A stretch of 64,000 bases of DNA from NCBI RefSeq assembly GCF_039538365.1, contig NZ_BAABCA010000002.1, forward strand, positions 248,001 to 312,000, written 5' to 3'. A program made the position numbers and the translations under genes. Positions 26,301 through 33,224 of this stretch are shown here, piece after piece. The notes under the pieces were generated by a model. The model did no database searches, was not told where the DNA came from, and worked only from the letters and a program-made list of their open reading frames with translations. How positions within the stretch are numbered: position 1 is the first letter of the stretch; each line of letters opens with the position of its first letter. The stretch is from Postechiella marina. Lineage in GTDB: Bacteria > Bacteroidota > Bacteroidia > Flavobacteriales > Flavobacteriaceae.

Positions 26301-27901
26301 TCTGTTACAATTTCTTCTCGAATCCCATCTAAAGGTGGGTTAGTAACCTGTGCGAATAATTGTTTAAAGTAATTTGAAATTAATTGAGGTCTGTCAGACA
26401 ATACAGCCAAAGGCGTATCGATACCCATAGAACCTAAAGCCTCTTTACCAACTATTGCCATTGGTGTAATAACTTCTTGAATATCTTCAAATGTATAATT
26501 AAATAAACGCTGCCTTGTTTTAATATCGATGGTTTCGATAGGACAGGTTGTATTTGTATACGGTATATCTTTTAAATGTATTCTTGTTTTATCTAACCAT
26601 TCTTGATATGGTCTTTCTGAAACAATTTTACTTTTAATTTCTTCGTCGTTTATAATGCGCCCTTCGTTCATATCTACCAAGAACATTTTTCCTGGTTCTA
26701 AACGCCCATGACTTTCTACATCTTCTGGAGCTACTTCTACAACACCAATTTCTGAAGACATTATTAATTTACCACTTTTAGTAACCGTATATCTAGATGG
26801 GCGTAAACCATTACGGTCTAATAATGCTCCAACATAATCACCATCTGTAAAAGGTACAGAAGCTGGTCCATCCCATGGTTCCATTAAGCAAGCATTGTAC
26901 TCGTAGAAAGCTTTACGTTCTTTAGACATGGTTTTATGTTTTTCCCATGCTTCAGGAATCATCATCATCATGACTTCTGGTAAAGAACGTCCTGTGTGCG
27001 TTAATAATTCAACAACCATATCCATAGAAGCCGAATCTGACTTTCCTGGTAATATAATTGGGAATAACTTATCTATTTGAGGCCCAAAAACATCACTTTT
27101 CATTATTTCTTCTCGAACACGCATTCTAGATACATTACCTCTTAAGGTATTAATCTCTCCATTTTGACACATAAAACGGAATGGTTGCGCTAGCTCCCAT
27201 GCTGGCATCGTGTTTGTAGAAAAACGTTGGTGTACTAAAGCCAAACGTGTAACTAAATCTACTTGCTGTAAATCTGTAAAATATGGCCCAATATCTTCGG
27301 GCATTATAATACCTTTATATATTAAGGTAGTGTTAGATAAGCTTGGTAAGTAAAAATAATCGCTTTGCGACATTTTAGATTTTCTTATAACATGCTCTGT
27401 TATTTTACGAGCAGCATAAAGTTTAGCTTTAAATATGTCTTCTGCAACGTCTTCTGTTTTACCTATAAATAGCTGTTCTATATTAGGCTCTGATGCTAAA
27501 GCTATCTCTCCTAATTGAGAAGAATCTACAGGTACTTCTCTCCATCCTAAAATAGAAAGACCTTGAGCTTTAATTTCTTTTTCAAAAACATCTTTACAAA
27601 ATTGATATTGGTTTTTAACTTTTGGTAAAAAAACCATACCAACAGCATATTCTCTTTGCGAAGGAATATCGAATTCGCAAACGCGTTTAAAATAATCGTG
27701 AGGAATATCTATTAACAAACCAGCACCATCACCAGTTTTACCATCTGCACTTACACCCCCACGGTGTTCTAATTTTACTAGAATTTCTAAAGCATCGTGA
27801 ATAATTTGATTTGTCTTCTCTCCTTTAAGATTACAAATAAAACCTGCCCCACAATTTTCGTGTTCAAATTCAGGTAAATAGAGTCCTTGTTTCTTCAGCA
27901 T
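23387..27901 (-). CDS. gltB: Glutamate synthase, large subunit
   Basis: 1504 residues, the usual size. It makes two glutamates from glutamine and 2-oxoglutarate. The class II glutaminase domain starts with Cys17 (ENCGAGF), which becomes the N-terminal nucleophile after removal of a 16-residue propeptide. A central domain follows, then the FMN synthase barrel, which holds the motifs SGEGGED and KPGEGGQLPG and the [3Fe-4S] loop CIMMRKCHLNTCPVGIA, and finally the GXGXG beta-helix. The C-terminal Gly-rich turns (GAFGAHGLTF, GDTGRNFAAGMSGG) are intact. First gene of gltBD. Confidence 0.97.
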   Translation of the reverse strand: MLKKQGLYLPEFEHENCGAGFICNLKGEKTNQIIHDALEILVKLEHRGGVSADGKTGDGAGLLIDIPHDYFKRVCEFDIPSQREYAVGMVFLPKVKNQYQFCKDVFEKEIKAQGLSILGWREVPVDSSQLGEIALASEPNIEQLFIGKTEDVAEDIFKAKLYAARKITEHVIRKSKMSQSDYFYLPSLSNTTLIYKGIIMPEDIGPYFTDLQQVDLVTRLALVHQRFSTNTMPAWELAQPFRFMCQNGEINTLRGNVSRMRVREEIMKSDVFGPQIDKLFPIILPGKSDSASMDMVVELLTHTGRSLPEVMMMMIPEAWEKHKTMSKERKAFYEYNACLMEPWDGPASVPFTDGDYVGALLDRNGLRPSRYTVTKSGKLIMSSEIGVVEVAPEDVESHGRLEPGKMFLVDMNEGRIINDEEIKSKIVSERPYQEWLDKTRIHLKDIPYTNTTCPIETIDIKTRQRLFNYTFEDIQEVITPMAIVGKEALGSMGIDTPLAVLSDRPQLISNYFKQLFAQVTNPPLDGIREEIVTDISLSLGKDRNIFSITERQCRKLKIQNPVISNADLEKIRNISVESFKAETIEILYKKDRGLNGLEDALDDIIVQIEKALLRGTNIIILSDRGVNKEFAPIPSLLACSYVHHQMNRLRKRSYFDIIIESAEPREPHHFATLFGYGASAINPYMVNEIIRMQVKEGFITGMDEQKAVDNFNKAIGKGILKVMNKIGISTLHSYRGSQIFEIVGFNSQFVEKYFPYTASRIEGIGLYEIEKEITERYKYAYPDTFIDKRLGLNIGGDYRWRRNGERHMFNPTTVAKLQQAVRLSDQASYDVYSKAVNDQAENLMTIRGLFEFDNLDPIPLDEVEPWTDIVKRFKTGAMSYGSISREAHENLAIAMNRIGGKSNSGEGGEDRKRFIPDANGDSRNSAIKQVASGRFGVTSHYLSNAREIQIKMAQGAKPGEGGQLPGEKVLPWIASARNSTPFVGLISPPPHHDIYSIEDLAQLIYDLKNANREARVNVKLVSEVGVGTIAAGVSKAKADVVLIAGYDGGTGASPLTSLKHAGLPWELGLAEAQQTLVLNNLRSRIVVECDGQLKTGRDVAIAALLGAEEFGFATAPLVASGCIMMRKCHLNTCPVGIATQDKELRKNFKGTPEHVINFFYYIAEELRGIMAQLGFRSMDEMIGQTHKINANKAITHYKARGLDLSSILHRPVAYSKMPVKNLEKQDHNLENVLDFTILKHAKTAITNKVPTTLEFPICNIDRSVGAIISNEISKAHGHLGLPDNTLNINFTGSAGQSFGAFGAHGLTFNLDGNTNDYLGKGLSGAKIIVKKPAKADFIAENNIIVGNVCLFGAVEGEAYINGIAGERFAVRNSGATTVVEGVGDHCCEYMTGGKVIVLGDTGRNFAAGMSGGIAYVYDPEDKFVNGLCNTETIDFEDILAEDAADLKGWIEKHVSYTESELGKKLLADWDNSLKNFVRVMPTEYKKALERLAKGEVMVEELEIA

Positions 27902-28361
27902 GATCTACATTTTTGGATTAAAAATAGCGTCGAAATGCGAATATAATCACAACTCTTTAAATAATTACCATGCCCAAAACATTATTCCGATTATTTAAAC
28001 GAAGCGAAGTTAAATCTAATTATATATCAATAATAAGTAGAATTTTTAATAAATATTCAATCCTTATATATAACGGTAAATGCATATATATGAATTATCA
28101 GTAAGAAAACTTTAGAATACTAACAAGAACAGCACAAAAATCTTGAAAATACTGACAATAATTCAAAAACACCAATTGTTAAAAAATCATAAAATCTTTA
28201 ATTTTAATAAATACCCCTAAAAAAATAGGGTTAAAATTAAAATATCTACAAAAGTAAACTAAATAACCCTATTTTTTATGGGGGTTAAAACTTTTTGACA
28301 TAGTTTTACCTCGTCTTAAAGAAAAAACAAACACTAAAATTAATAACCAAAATTAAACATT
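27902..28361. other. Divergent regulatory gap gltB / porin
   Basis: 460 AT-rich bases between gltB and the porin gene, with no gene. It must hold both promoters. The porin-proximal part contains two related palindromes (28213-28232, 28265-28286) and a possible -7 box TAGTTTTA at 28301. I found no clear box for gltB. Confidence 0.7.
28213..28286. promoter_or_regulatory. Pair of mirrored palindromes upstream of the ammonium cluster
   Basis: ACCCCTAAAAAAATAGGGTT (28213-28232) and, inverted, AACCCTA-(T)6-AT-GGGGGTT (28265-28286) are nearly the same sequence on opposite strands, and each is itself an imperfect palindrome (CCCTA/TAGGG). They lie 76-149 nt before the porin ATG. A half-site, AACCCCTATAAAA, occurs upstream of amt near 29445. 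The arrangement suggests two dimer-binding operators; the protein is unknown. Confidence 0.6.
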
Positions 28362-29351
28362 ATGAAAAAAATTATTACACTTTCGATGCTTTTCGTAGCA
28401 ACAGCATTATTTGCTCAGGAAGAAACTAAAAAATTAAGTGTAAGCGGAAGCGTTGACACATACTACCAATCAATTTTGACAGCTAGTGATGCAACAGCTC
28501 AACCACATGGATCAGGATACGCATCTGGAACTTCTTTTGCAGATCAAACAGGATTTGCTTTAGGTATGGCAAATGTTATTTTTTCTTATGAAGGAGAAAA
28601 AACAGGAGTTGTGGCAGATATCGCTTTCGGGCCAAGAGCAAACTCCGCTGTTATTGGAAACAACATAAACCAATTGTATGCTTACTGGAATGTATCTGAA
28701 GGCACAACTTTAACACTTGGACAATTCAACACATATTTAGGATACGAAGTTATCTCTCCAACTGGAAATTTTAACTACTCTACTTCTTATTTATTCTCTA
28801 GTGGTCCATTTTCTCATGTAGGTTTAAAAGCTGACTTTTCTTTATCTGAAGATTTCAGCTTAATGTTAGCAGTTATGAATGCAACTGATATTGCAGACAA
28901 CATGACTGGAGATTACGCTTTAGGAGCTCAACTAGGATATGCTGGACAATTTTTAAACTTCTACTACGATTCTGGAATTAAATTAGGGTTTGAGGTTGAT
29001 TACACTGGTGGATTTGATTTATCTGATGATTTCTTCTTAGGAATTAACGCTGCTTATGCTGACAATGATGGTAACGGTTTTTACGGAGCTGCTTTATACC
29101 CACAATTAGCTACATCTGATAACTTTTCTATTGGATTAAGAGGAGAATACTTTAACTGGATGATTGACGGTCTTGATGACGAACCAAATGTATTCGCTAC
29201 AACTTTAACAGCTAGCTACACAGTAGAAAACTTAACCATTAAACCAGAATTACGTTTAGACAGCAACTCTGAAGAAGCATACTTAGATAGCGATTTAGCT
29301 GGAACTAAAAGCTTAGCTGCATTCACATTAGCTGCTATCTACTCATTCTAA
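28362..29351 (+). CDS. Outer-membrane beta-barrel porin (OmpL-like/porin-2 type)
   Basis: 329 residues with a signal peptide (MKKIITLSMLFVATALFA), then strand-rich sequence with alternating aromatic residues and a C-terminal strand ending in FTLAAIYSF, where the terminal Phe is typical for barrel insertion. LSVSGSVDTYYQS and EKTGVVADIAFGPR recall the OmpL-like porin-2 family. It is the first gene before amt, P-II and the second amt, so it may carry ammonium or other nitrogen compounds over the outer membrane; that is inferred from location. A strong terminator separates it from amt. Confidence 0.85.
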   Translation: MKKIITLSMLFVATALFAQEETKKLSVSGSVDTYYQSILTASDATAQPHGSGYASGTSFADQTGFALGMANVIFSYEGEKTGVVADIAFGPRANSAVIGNNINQLYAYWNVSEGTTLTLGQFNTYLGYEVISPTGNFNYSTSYLFSSGPFSHVGLKADFSLSEDFSLMLAVMNATDIADNMTGDYALGAQLGYAGQFLNFYYDSGIKLGFEVDYTGGFDLSDDFFLGINAAYADNDGNGFYGAALYPQLATSDNFSIGLRGEYFNWMIDGLDDEPNVFATTLTASYTVENLTIKPELRLDSNSEEAYLDSDLAGTKSLAAFTLAAIYSF

Positions 29352-29393
29352 TTTAATTATTAAGAATGTAAAAAACACTTCATATTTCTAAAA

Positions 29394-29440
29394 GAGTAAA
29401 GCAATCTCTTTTAATCAAGACATTGCTTTACTCCTTTTTT
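29394..29440 (+). terminator. Terminator after the porin gene
   Basis: GAGTAAAGCAAT and ATTGCTTTACTC pair over 12 bp with a 16-nt loop, followed by CTTTTTT. It separates the porin from amt or allows partial read-through. Confidence 0.88.
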
Positions 29441-29468
29441 AACTAACCCCTATAAAATTACACATATT

Positions 29469-30755
29469 ATGTCAATATTAAATATGCCCCTTATAATTCA
29501 AGACACCGCCGCTATAGAAGGCGACATGGGAATGATGTGGATGCTTATCTCAGGTATCTTAGTCTTCTTCATGCAAGCAGGATTTTTCTTAGTAGAATCT
29601 GGAATGACAGACTCTAAGAACGCTGTAAACATAGCAATGAAAAACTTCTTGGACATTGCAGTAGGTTCTTTAGGCTTCTGGTTTATTGGGTACTCTTTAA
29701 TGTATGGTGCCGATATGGGTGGAGGTTTCTTCCACTGGGGTGGTTTTACATTTTCTCAAGGCGCTGCCGATTTATTCTTTCAAACTGTATTTGCTGCAAC
29801 CGCTGCAACTATTGTATCTGGAGCTATTGCAGGAAGAACAAAATACACAACATACGCTATATTTAGCATTATACTAACTGCATTTATTTACCCTATCGCT
29901 GGTGGTTGGGAATGGAATGGTGGTTGGTTAAACAACACTGATGGTATTATGCCTGCCGAGTTTATCGATTTTGCTGGATCTTCTATTGTTCACTCTGTTG
30001 GTGGATGGGCTGCATTAGTTGCTGCTTGGATGGTAGGACCACGTATTGGTAAATACCTAGACGGTAAAGCTGTAGAATTACACGGACACAACCAAATGTA
30101 CGCTACTTTAGGTGTATTTATTCTTTGGTTAGGATGGTTTGGTTTTAACGGTGGTTCTCAATTAGCTTGGGGTGGAGACGACGCTACAGCTGCTTCTCAA
30201 GTAGTATTAGTAACAAACTTAGCTGCTGCTGCTGGTGCCTTAGGTGCTTTACTATTAACTTGGATAAAAGACGGAAAACCAAACTTAAGCATGACTTTAA
30301 ACGGTGCATTAGCTGGTCTTGTTAGTATTACTGCTGGTTGTGGTAACATGAGCGAAGGCGGAGCGGTATTAGCAGGTTTAGTAGGTGGTATTATTGTAGT
30401 ATTCTCTATAGAATTTATAGAAAGAAAACTTAAAATTGATGATGCTGTAGGTGCAATTTCTGTACACGGTGTTGCTGGTGCTTGGGGAACTTTAGTTATA
30501 GGACTTTGGGGTATAGATGGCGATGCTGGTATTGGTATCTTTAATGGTGGTGGAGCTGCTCAATTAGGCGCTCAAGCTATTGGAGTTTTAGCTTACGCTG
30601 CATGGGCAATTGGTTTATCATTCCTTTTCTTAGGTATAATGAAAAAGACTATTGGCTTAAGAGTTACTGAAAAAGAAGAAATAGACGGACTAGATTGGTC
30701 TGAACACGGATCTATCGCTTACCACGGTAAGAGACAAAGAGAAATTGAAGAATAA
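29469..30755 (+). CDS. amt: Ammonium transporter Amt (first copy)
   Basis: 428 residues with 11 predicted membrane helices. It conducts ammonium over the inner membrane. The twin-His pore is present: IVHSVGGWAAL (first His) and VHGVAGAWGTL (second His). The Phe gate region, GGWEWNGGWL and the cytoplasmic tail GLDWSEHGSIAYH, which docks P-II in other Amt proteins, are visible. It begins with MSILNMPLIIQDTAAIEGDM, perhaps an uncleaved signal-like start. The P-II gene follows after 165 nt and a terminator. The N-terminal half resembles the second Amt, but the two differ enough to be old duplicates. Confidence 0.95.
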   Translation: MSILNMPLIIQDTAAIEGDMGMMWMLISGILVFFMQAGFFLVESGMTDSKNAVNIAMKNFLDIAVGSLGFWFIGYSLMYGADMGGGFFHWGGFTFSQGAADLFFQTVFAATAATIVSGAIAGRTKYTTYAIFSIILTAFIYPIAGGWEWNGGWLNNTDGIMPAEFIDFAGSSIVHSVGGWAALVAAWMVGPRIGKYLDGKAVELHGHNQMYATLGVFILWLGWFGFNGGSQLAWGGDDATAASQVVLVTNLAAAAGALGALLLTWIKDGKPNLSMTLNGALAGLVSITAGCGNMSEGGAVLAGLVGGIIVVFSIEFIERKLKIDDAVGAISVHGVAGAWGTLVIGLWGIDGDAGIGIFNGGGAAQLGAQAIGVLAYAAWAIGLSFLFLGIMKKTIGLRVTEKEEIDGLDWSEHGSIAYHGKRQREIEE

Positions 30756-30800
30756 TTATTAAAATTTACCGATTTTAAAAATTACAAGTAACATAACAAG

Positions 30801-30836
30801 AAGGATGTCTTTGAAAAATTAAGACATCCTTTTTAT
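30801..30836 (+). terminator. Terminator after first amt
   Basis: AGGATGTCTT and AAGACATCCT pair over 10 bp with a short A/T loop, then TTTTTAT. It lies between amt and the P-II gene. Confidence 0.88.
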
Positions 30837-30920
30837 TAGTTAAGTTTAATAATTTTATTAATTTGAGTCCTTTAAACACTTTCCATTTTTAAAATCCAAC
30901 TAAATAACATTAAATACATT

Positions 30921-31259
30921 ATGAAAAAAATTGAAGCAATTATTAGAAAATCCAAGTACAGCACCGTTAGAGACGCTTTACATGAGGTTGGTGTAAACTT
31001 CTTTTCTTACTGGGATGTTACCGGTTTAGGAAACGAAAAAGAAGGCCACGTATACAGAGGCGTATCTTACAGTACAAGCGATATACAACGTAGATACCTT
31101 TCTATTGTTGTTAATGATGATTTTGCAGAAACAACAATTAAAACCATTATTAATTCTGCTGGAACAGGAGAAGTAGGTGATGGAAAAATTTTTGTTTCTA
31201 ACATTGACGAATGTTACAGAATAAGAACAGGAGAAAAAGGCGGAAACACTTTAAAATAA
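30921..31259 (+). CDS. P-II family nitrogen regulator
   Basis: 112 residues in the P-II fold (MKKIEAIIRKSK at the start, B-loop TGEVGDGKIFV, C-loop RIRTGEKGG). P-II trimers sense ATP/ADP and 2-oxoglutarate and plug Amt pores. The T-loop differs from GlnB: GLGNEKEG instead of the usual GFGRQKG, so the 2-oxoglutarate/Mg-ligand Gln39 is Glu and Arg38 is Asn, while the uridylylation-site Tyr is kept (VYRGVSY, Tyr50). Lys58 of GlnB is Arg57 here. The gene lies between two amt genes, 24 nt before the second, so it most likely controls these transporters. Confidence 0.93.
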   Translation: MKKIEAIIRKSKYSTVRDALHEVGVNFFSYWDVTGLGNEKEGHVYRGVSYSTSDIQRRYLSIVVNDDFAETTIKTIINSAGTGEVGDGKIFVSNIDECYRIRTGEKGGNTLK

Positions 31260-31283
31260 AAAAACTAAATATATTACATTAAG

Positions 31284-32513
31284 ATGGAAGGATTATTTAC
31301 AGCTAACAACGTATGGATGATGGTCTGTACTGCACTCGTTTTCTTTATGCATACAGGATTTGCATTTTTAGAAATCGGGCTAACAAGACAAAAAAACACA
31401 ATTAATATTTTATTTAAAAACATCTTTATTATAACAGTAGGACTGTTGCTTTATTACATTGCAGGATTTAATTTAATGTACCCTGGTTTTGCAGATGGTT
31501 CTGCTGGAATTTTTGAATTTGCAGGATTTGGCATTACTCCTCCTGAAAACGGAATGACACCTGATTATGCAGACGGAGGCTACACATGGTGGACAGATTT
31601 CTTATTTCAAGGGATGTTTGCTGCTACCGCTGCAACTATTGTTTCTGGAGCTGTTGCTGAACGTATGAAAATTGGACCTTTTATGGTTTTTACAATTATA
31701 TATGTAGGTATTGTTTACCCAATTGCCGGATCTTGGAAATGGGGTGGCGGATTCTTAGACCAATTAGGTTTTTATGATTTTGCAGGCTCTACACTTGTTC
31801 ACTCTGTTGGTGGATGGGCTGCATTAGTTGCTGTTTACCTACTAGGATCTCGTATAGGCAAATTTAAAAACGGAAAACCTCAAGCTATACCAGGACACAA
31901 TATACCATTAGCAACTGCTGGTGTATTAATTCTTTGGTTAGGCTGGTTTGGTTTTAACGGTGGTTCTGTATTATCTGCAGATCCAGAATTAACATCATTA
32001 ACATTAGTTACTACATGTTTAGCAGCTGCTGCTGGTGGTGTAGTAGCAGCATTAGTATCGTTCTTAAAATACAAAAACTTAGATTTAACTATGTTTTTAA
32101 ATGGTGTTTTAGGAGGATTAGTGGGAATTACTGCTGGAGCAGATGTAATGACACCAGAAAGCGCAATTATTATTGGAGCAATAGCTGGGTCACTTATTGT
32201 ATTTGCAGTTGCTTTTGTAGACGCTATTAAATTAGATGATCCTGTTGGAGCAATCGCAGTACATTTAATTTGTGGTATCTGGGGAACTTTAGCTGTTGGT
32301 ATATTTTCTACAAATCCAGAACACACATTCTTAACTCAATTAATAGGAGTTGCTTGTTATGCTGCTTTTTGTTTAACAACATCGTTCATCATCATTTTTA
32401 CTCTTAAAAAAGCTGTAGGAATTAGAGTTTCTGAAAAAGAAGAACTAGAAGGTCTTGATGCTCATGAACACGGTATGGATGCATATTCTGATTTTAGAAT
32501 GAACGAACACTAA
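31284..32513 (+). CDS. amt: Ammonium transporter Amt (second copy)
   Basis: 409 residues with 11 membrane helices and both pore histidines (LVHSVGGWAAL; VHLICGIWGTL). The C-terminal tail GLDAHEHGMDAYS is the P-II contact type. It starts MEGLFTANNVWMMVCTALVF without a cleaved signal peptide. Translation is probably tied to the P-II gene 24 nt upstream. The two Amt copies differ clearly, mainly in the second pore-lining helix (GVAGAWG against LICGIWG), so they may have different affinity. A very strong terminator follows. Confidence 0.95.
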   Translation: MEGLFTANNVWMMVCTALVFFMHTGFAFLEIGLTRQKNTINILFKNIFIITVGLLLYYIAGFNLMYPGFADGSAGIFEFAGFGITPPENGMTPDYADGGYTWWTDFLFQGMFAATAATIVSGAVAERMKIGPFMVFTIIYVGIVYPIAGSWKWGGGFLDQLGFYDFAGSTLVHSVGGWAALVAVYLLGSRIGKFKNGKPQAIPGHNIPLATAGVLILWLGWFGFNGGSVLSADPELTSLTLVTTCLAAAAGGVVAALVSFLKYKNLDLTMFLNGVLGGLVGITAGADVMTPESAIIIGAIAGSLIVFAVAFVDAIKLDDPVGAIAVHLICGIWGTLAVGIFSTNPEHTFLTQLIGVACYAAFCLTTSFIIIFTLKKAVGIRVSEKEELEGLDAHEHGMDAYSDFRMNEH

Positions 32514-32555
32514 TACAACATACATACTGTTTATTAGTTACTATAATTAAAAGGG

Positions 32556-32592
32556 AAAAAAGGTGTTTTACATATGTAAAACACCTTTTTTA
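32556..32592 (+). terminator. Terminator after second amt
   Basis: AAAAAGGTGTTTTACAT pairs with ATGTAAAACACCTTTTT as a nearly perfect hairpin around CATATG, with a U-run. Confidence 0.93.
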
Positions 32593-32717
32593 GTTTATAA
32601 ACGTTGCTTTACAATTAAAAATTCAAGTAAAAAACAAGAACAAAAATCACAAACGGAGTTAATATTGAAAAAAATAATAAACCATAACGCGCTTAAAATC
32701 AATTAATTAAACACCTA

Positions 32718-32773
32718 ATGTTAATTTAATGTTACCTAAATGTTGTGTAATAGTAAAATTAATGTTATATTTG
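32718..32773 (+). promoter_or_regulatory. 11-bp repeat array 1 with -7 box, upstream of the MORN gene
   Basis: Five six-base units start exactly every 11 nt: ATGTTA (32718), ATGTTA (32729), ATGTTG (32740), TAGTAA (32751) and ATGTTA (32762). The last overlaps TATATTTG (32766-32773), a perfect TAnnTTTG -7 box, 31 nt before the ATG. The 11-bp period matches the direct-repeat layout of PhoB-box sites. Sequence shared with the array at 38231-38293 includes TTTAATGTTACCTAAAT. Confidence 0.65.
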
Positions 32774-32804
32774 TAATGTAATTATTAATAAACCCCCATA
32801 CAAA

Positions 32805-33137
32805 ATGAAAAACATATTTATATTATTATTAGCATTATGCACTACTGTATCTTTTGCTCAAGAAGAAAAAGTTTTAAAACAAGACAAAACATTTAAACTT
32901 AATAAAGTTACAAATTTAATTGATGCCGTATACTACCATGATAATGGTAAAGTTAGCCAAACAGGTTCTTTTACTGCAGACGGTAAATTACAAGGCGAAT
33001 GGTTAAGCTTTGACGAAAAAGGAAACAAAACCATTACTGCTTACTACGATAATGGTAAGAAAACCGGTAAATGGATTCACGTTATAAACGGTGTTATTAA
33101 AGAAGTAAACTATAGTAAAAACGTTGCTTCTTTATAA
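32805..33137 (+). CDS. Exported MORN-repeat protein
   Basis: 110 residues with a signal peptide (MKNIFILLLALCTTVSFA). Two to three MORN-2-type units follow: VYYHDNGKVSQTGSFTADGK, LQGEWLSFDEKGNKTITAYY and DNGKKTGKWIHV. Proteins of this type are often labelled YwqK-family antitoxins, but no toxin gene is adjacent and an export signal argues against that role. Its promoter region carries a clear 11-bp repeat array, so it is likely induced by an OmpR/PhoB-type regulator, an inference. A strong terminator follows. Confidence 0.8.
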   Translation: MKNIFILLLALCTTVSFAQEEKVLKQDKTFKLNKVTNLIDAVYYHDNGKVSQTGSFTADGKLQGEWLSFDEKGNKTITAYYDNGKKTGKWIHVINGVIKEVNYSKNVASL

Positions 33138-33163
33138 ATTTAACCTACAGATTATATAACACG

Positions 33164-33196
33164 AAAAAGCATCCTAGATTTAGGATGCTTTTTTTA
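33164..33196. terminator. Bidirectional terminator between MORN gene and TonB receptor
   Basis: AAAAAGCATCCTA-gatt-TAGGATGCTTTTTTT, U-rich on both strands, between convergent genes. Confidence 0.93.
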
Positions 33197-33224
33197 TAAA
33201 TACAGTATTATGTATTTTAATAAT

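Noticed and set aside
31880..32326. Minus-strand open frame of 148 codons inside the second amt
   Set aside because: No signal, no family pattern, and the sense strand is a complete Amt; a composition shadow.
32805..33137. Toxin-antitoxin system around the YwqK-like protein
   Set aside because: The protein is exported and has no toxin gene beside it; the MORN repeats explain the similarity.
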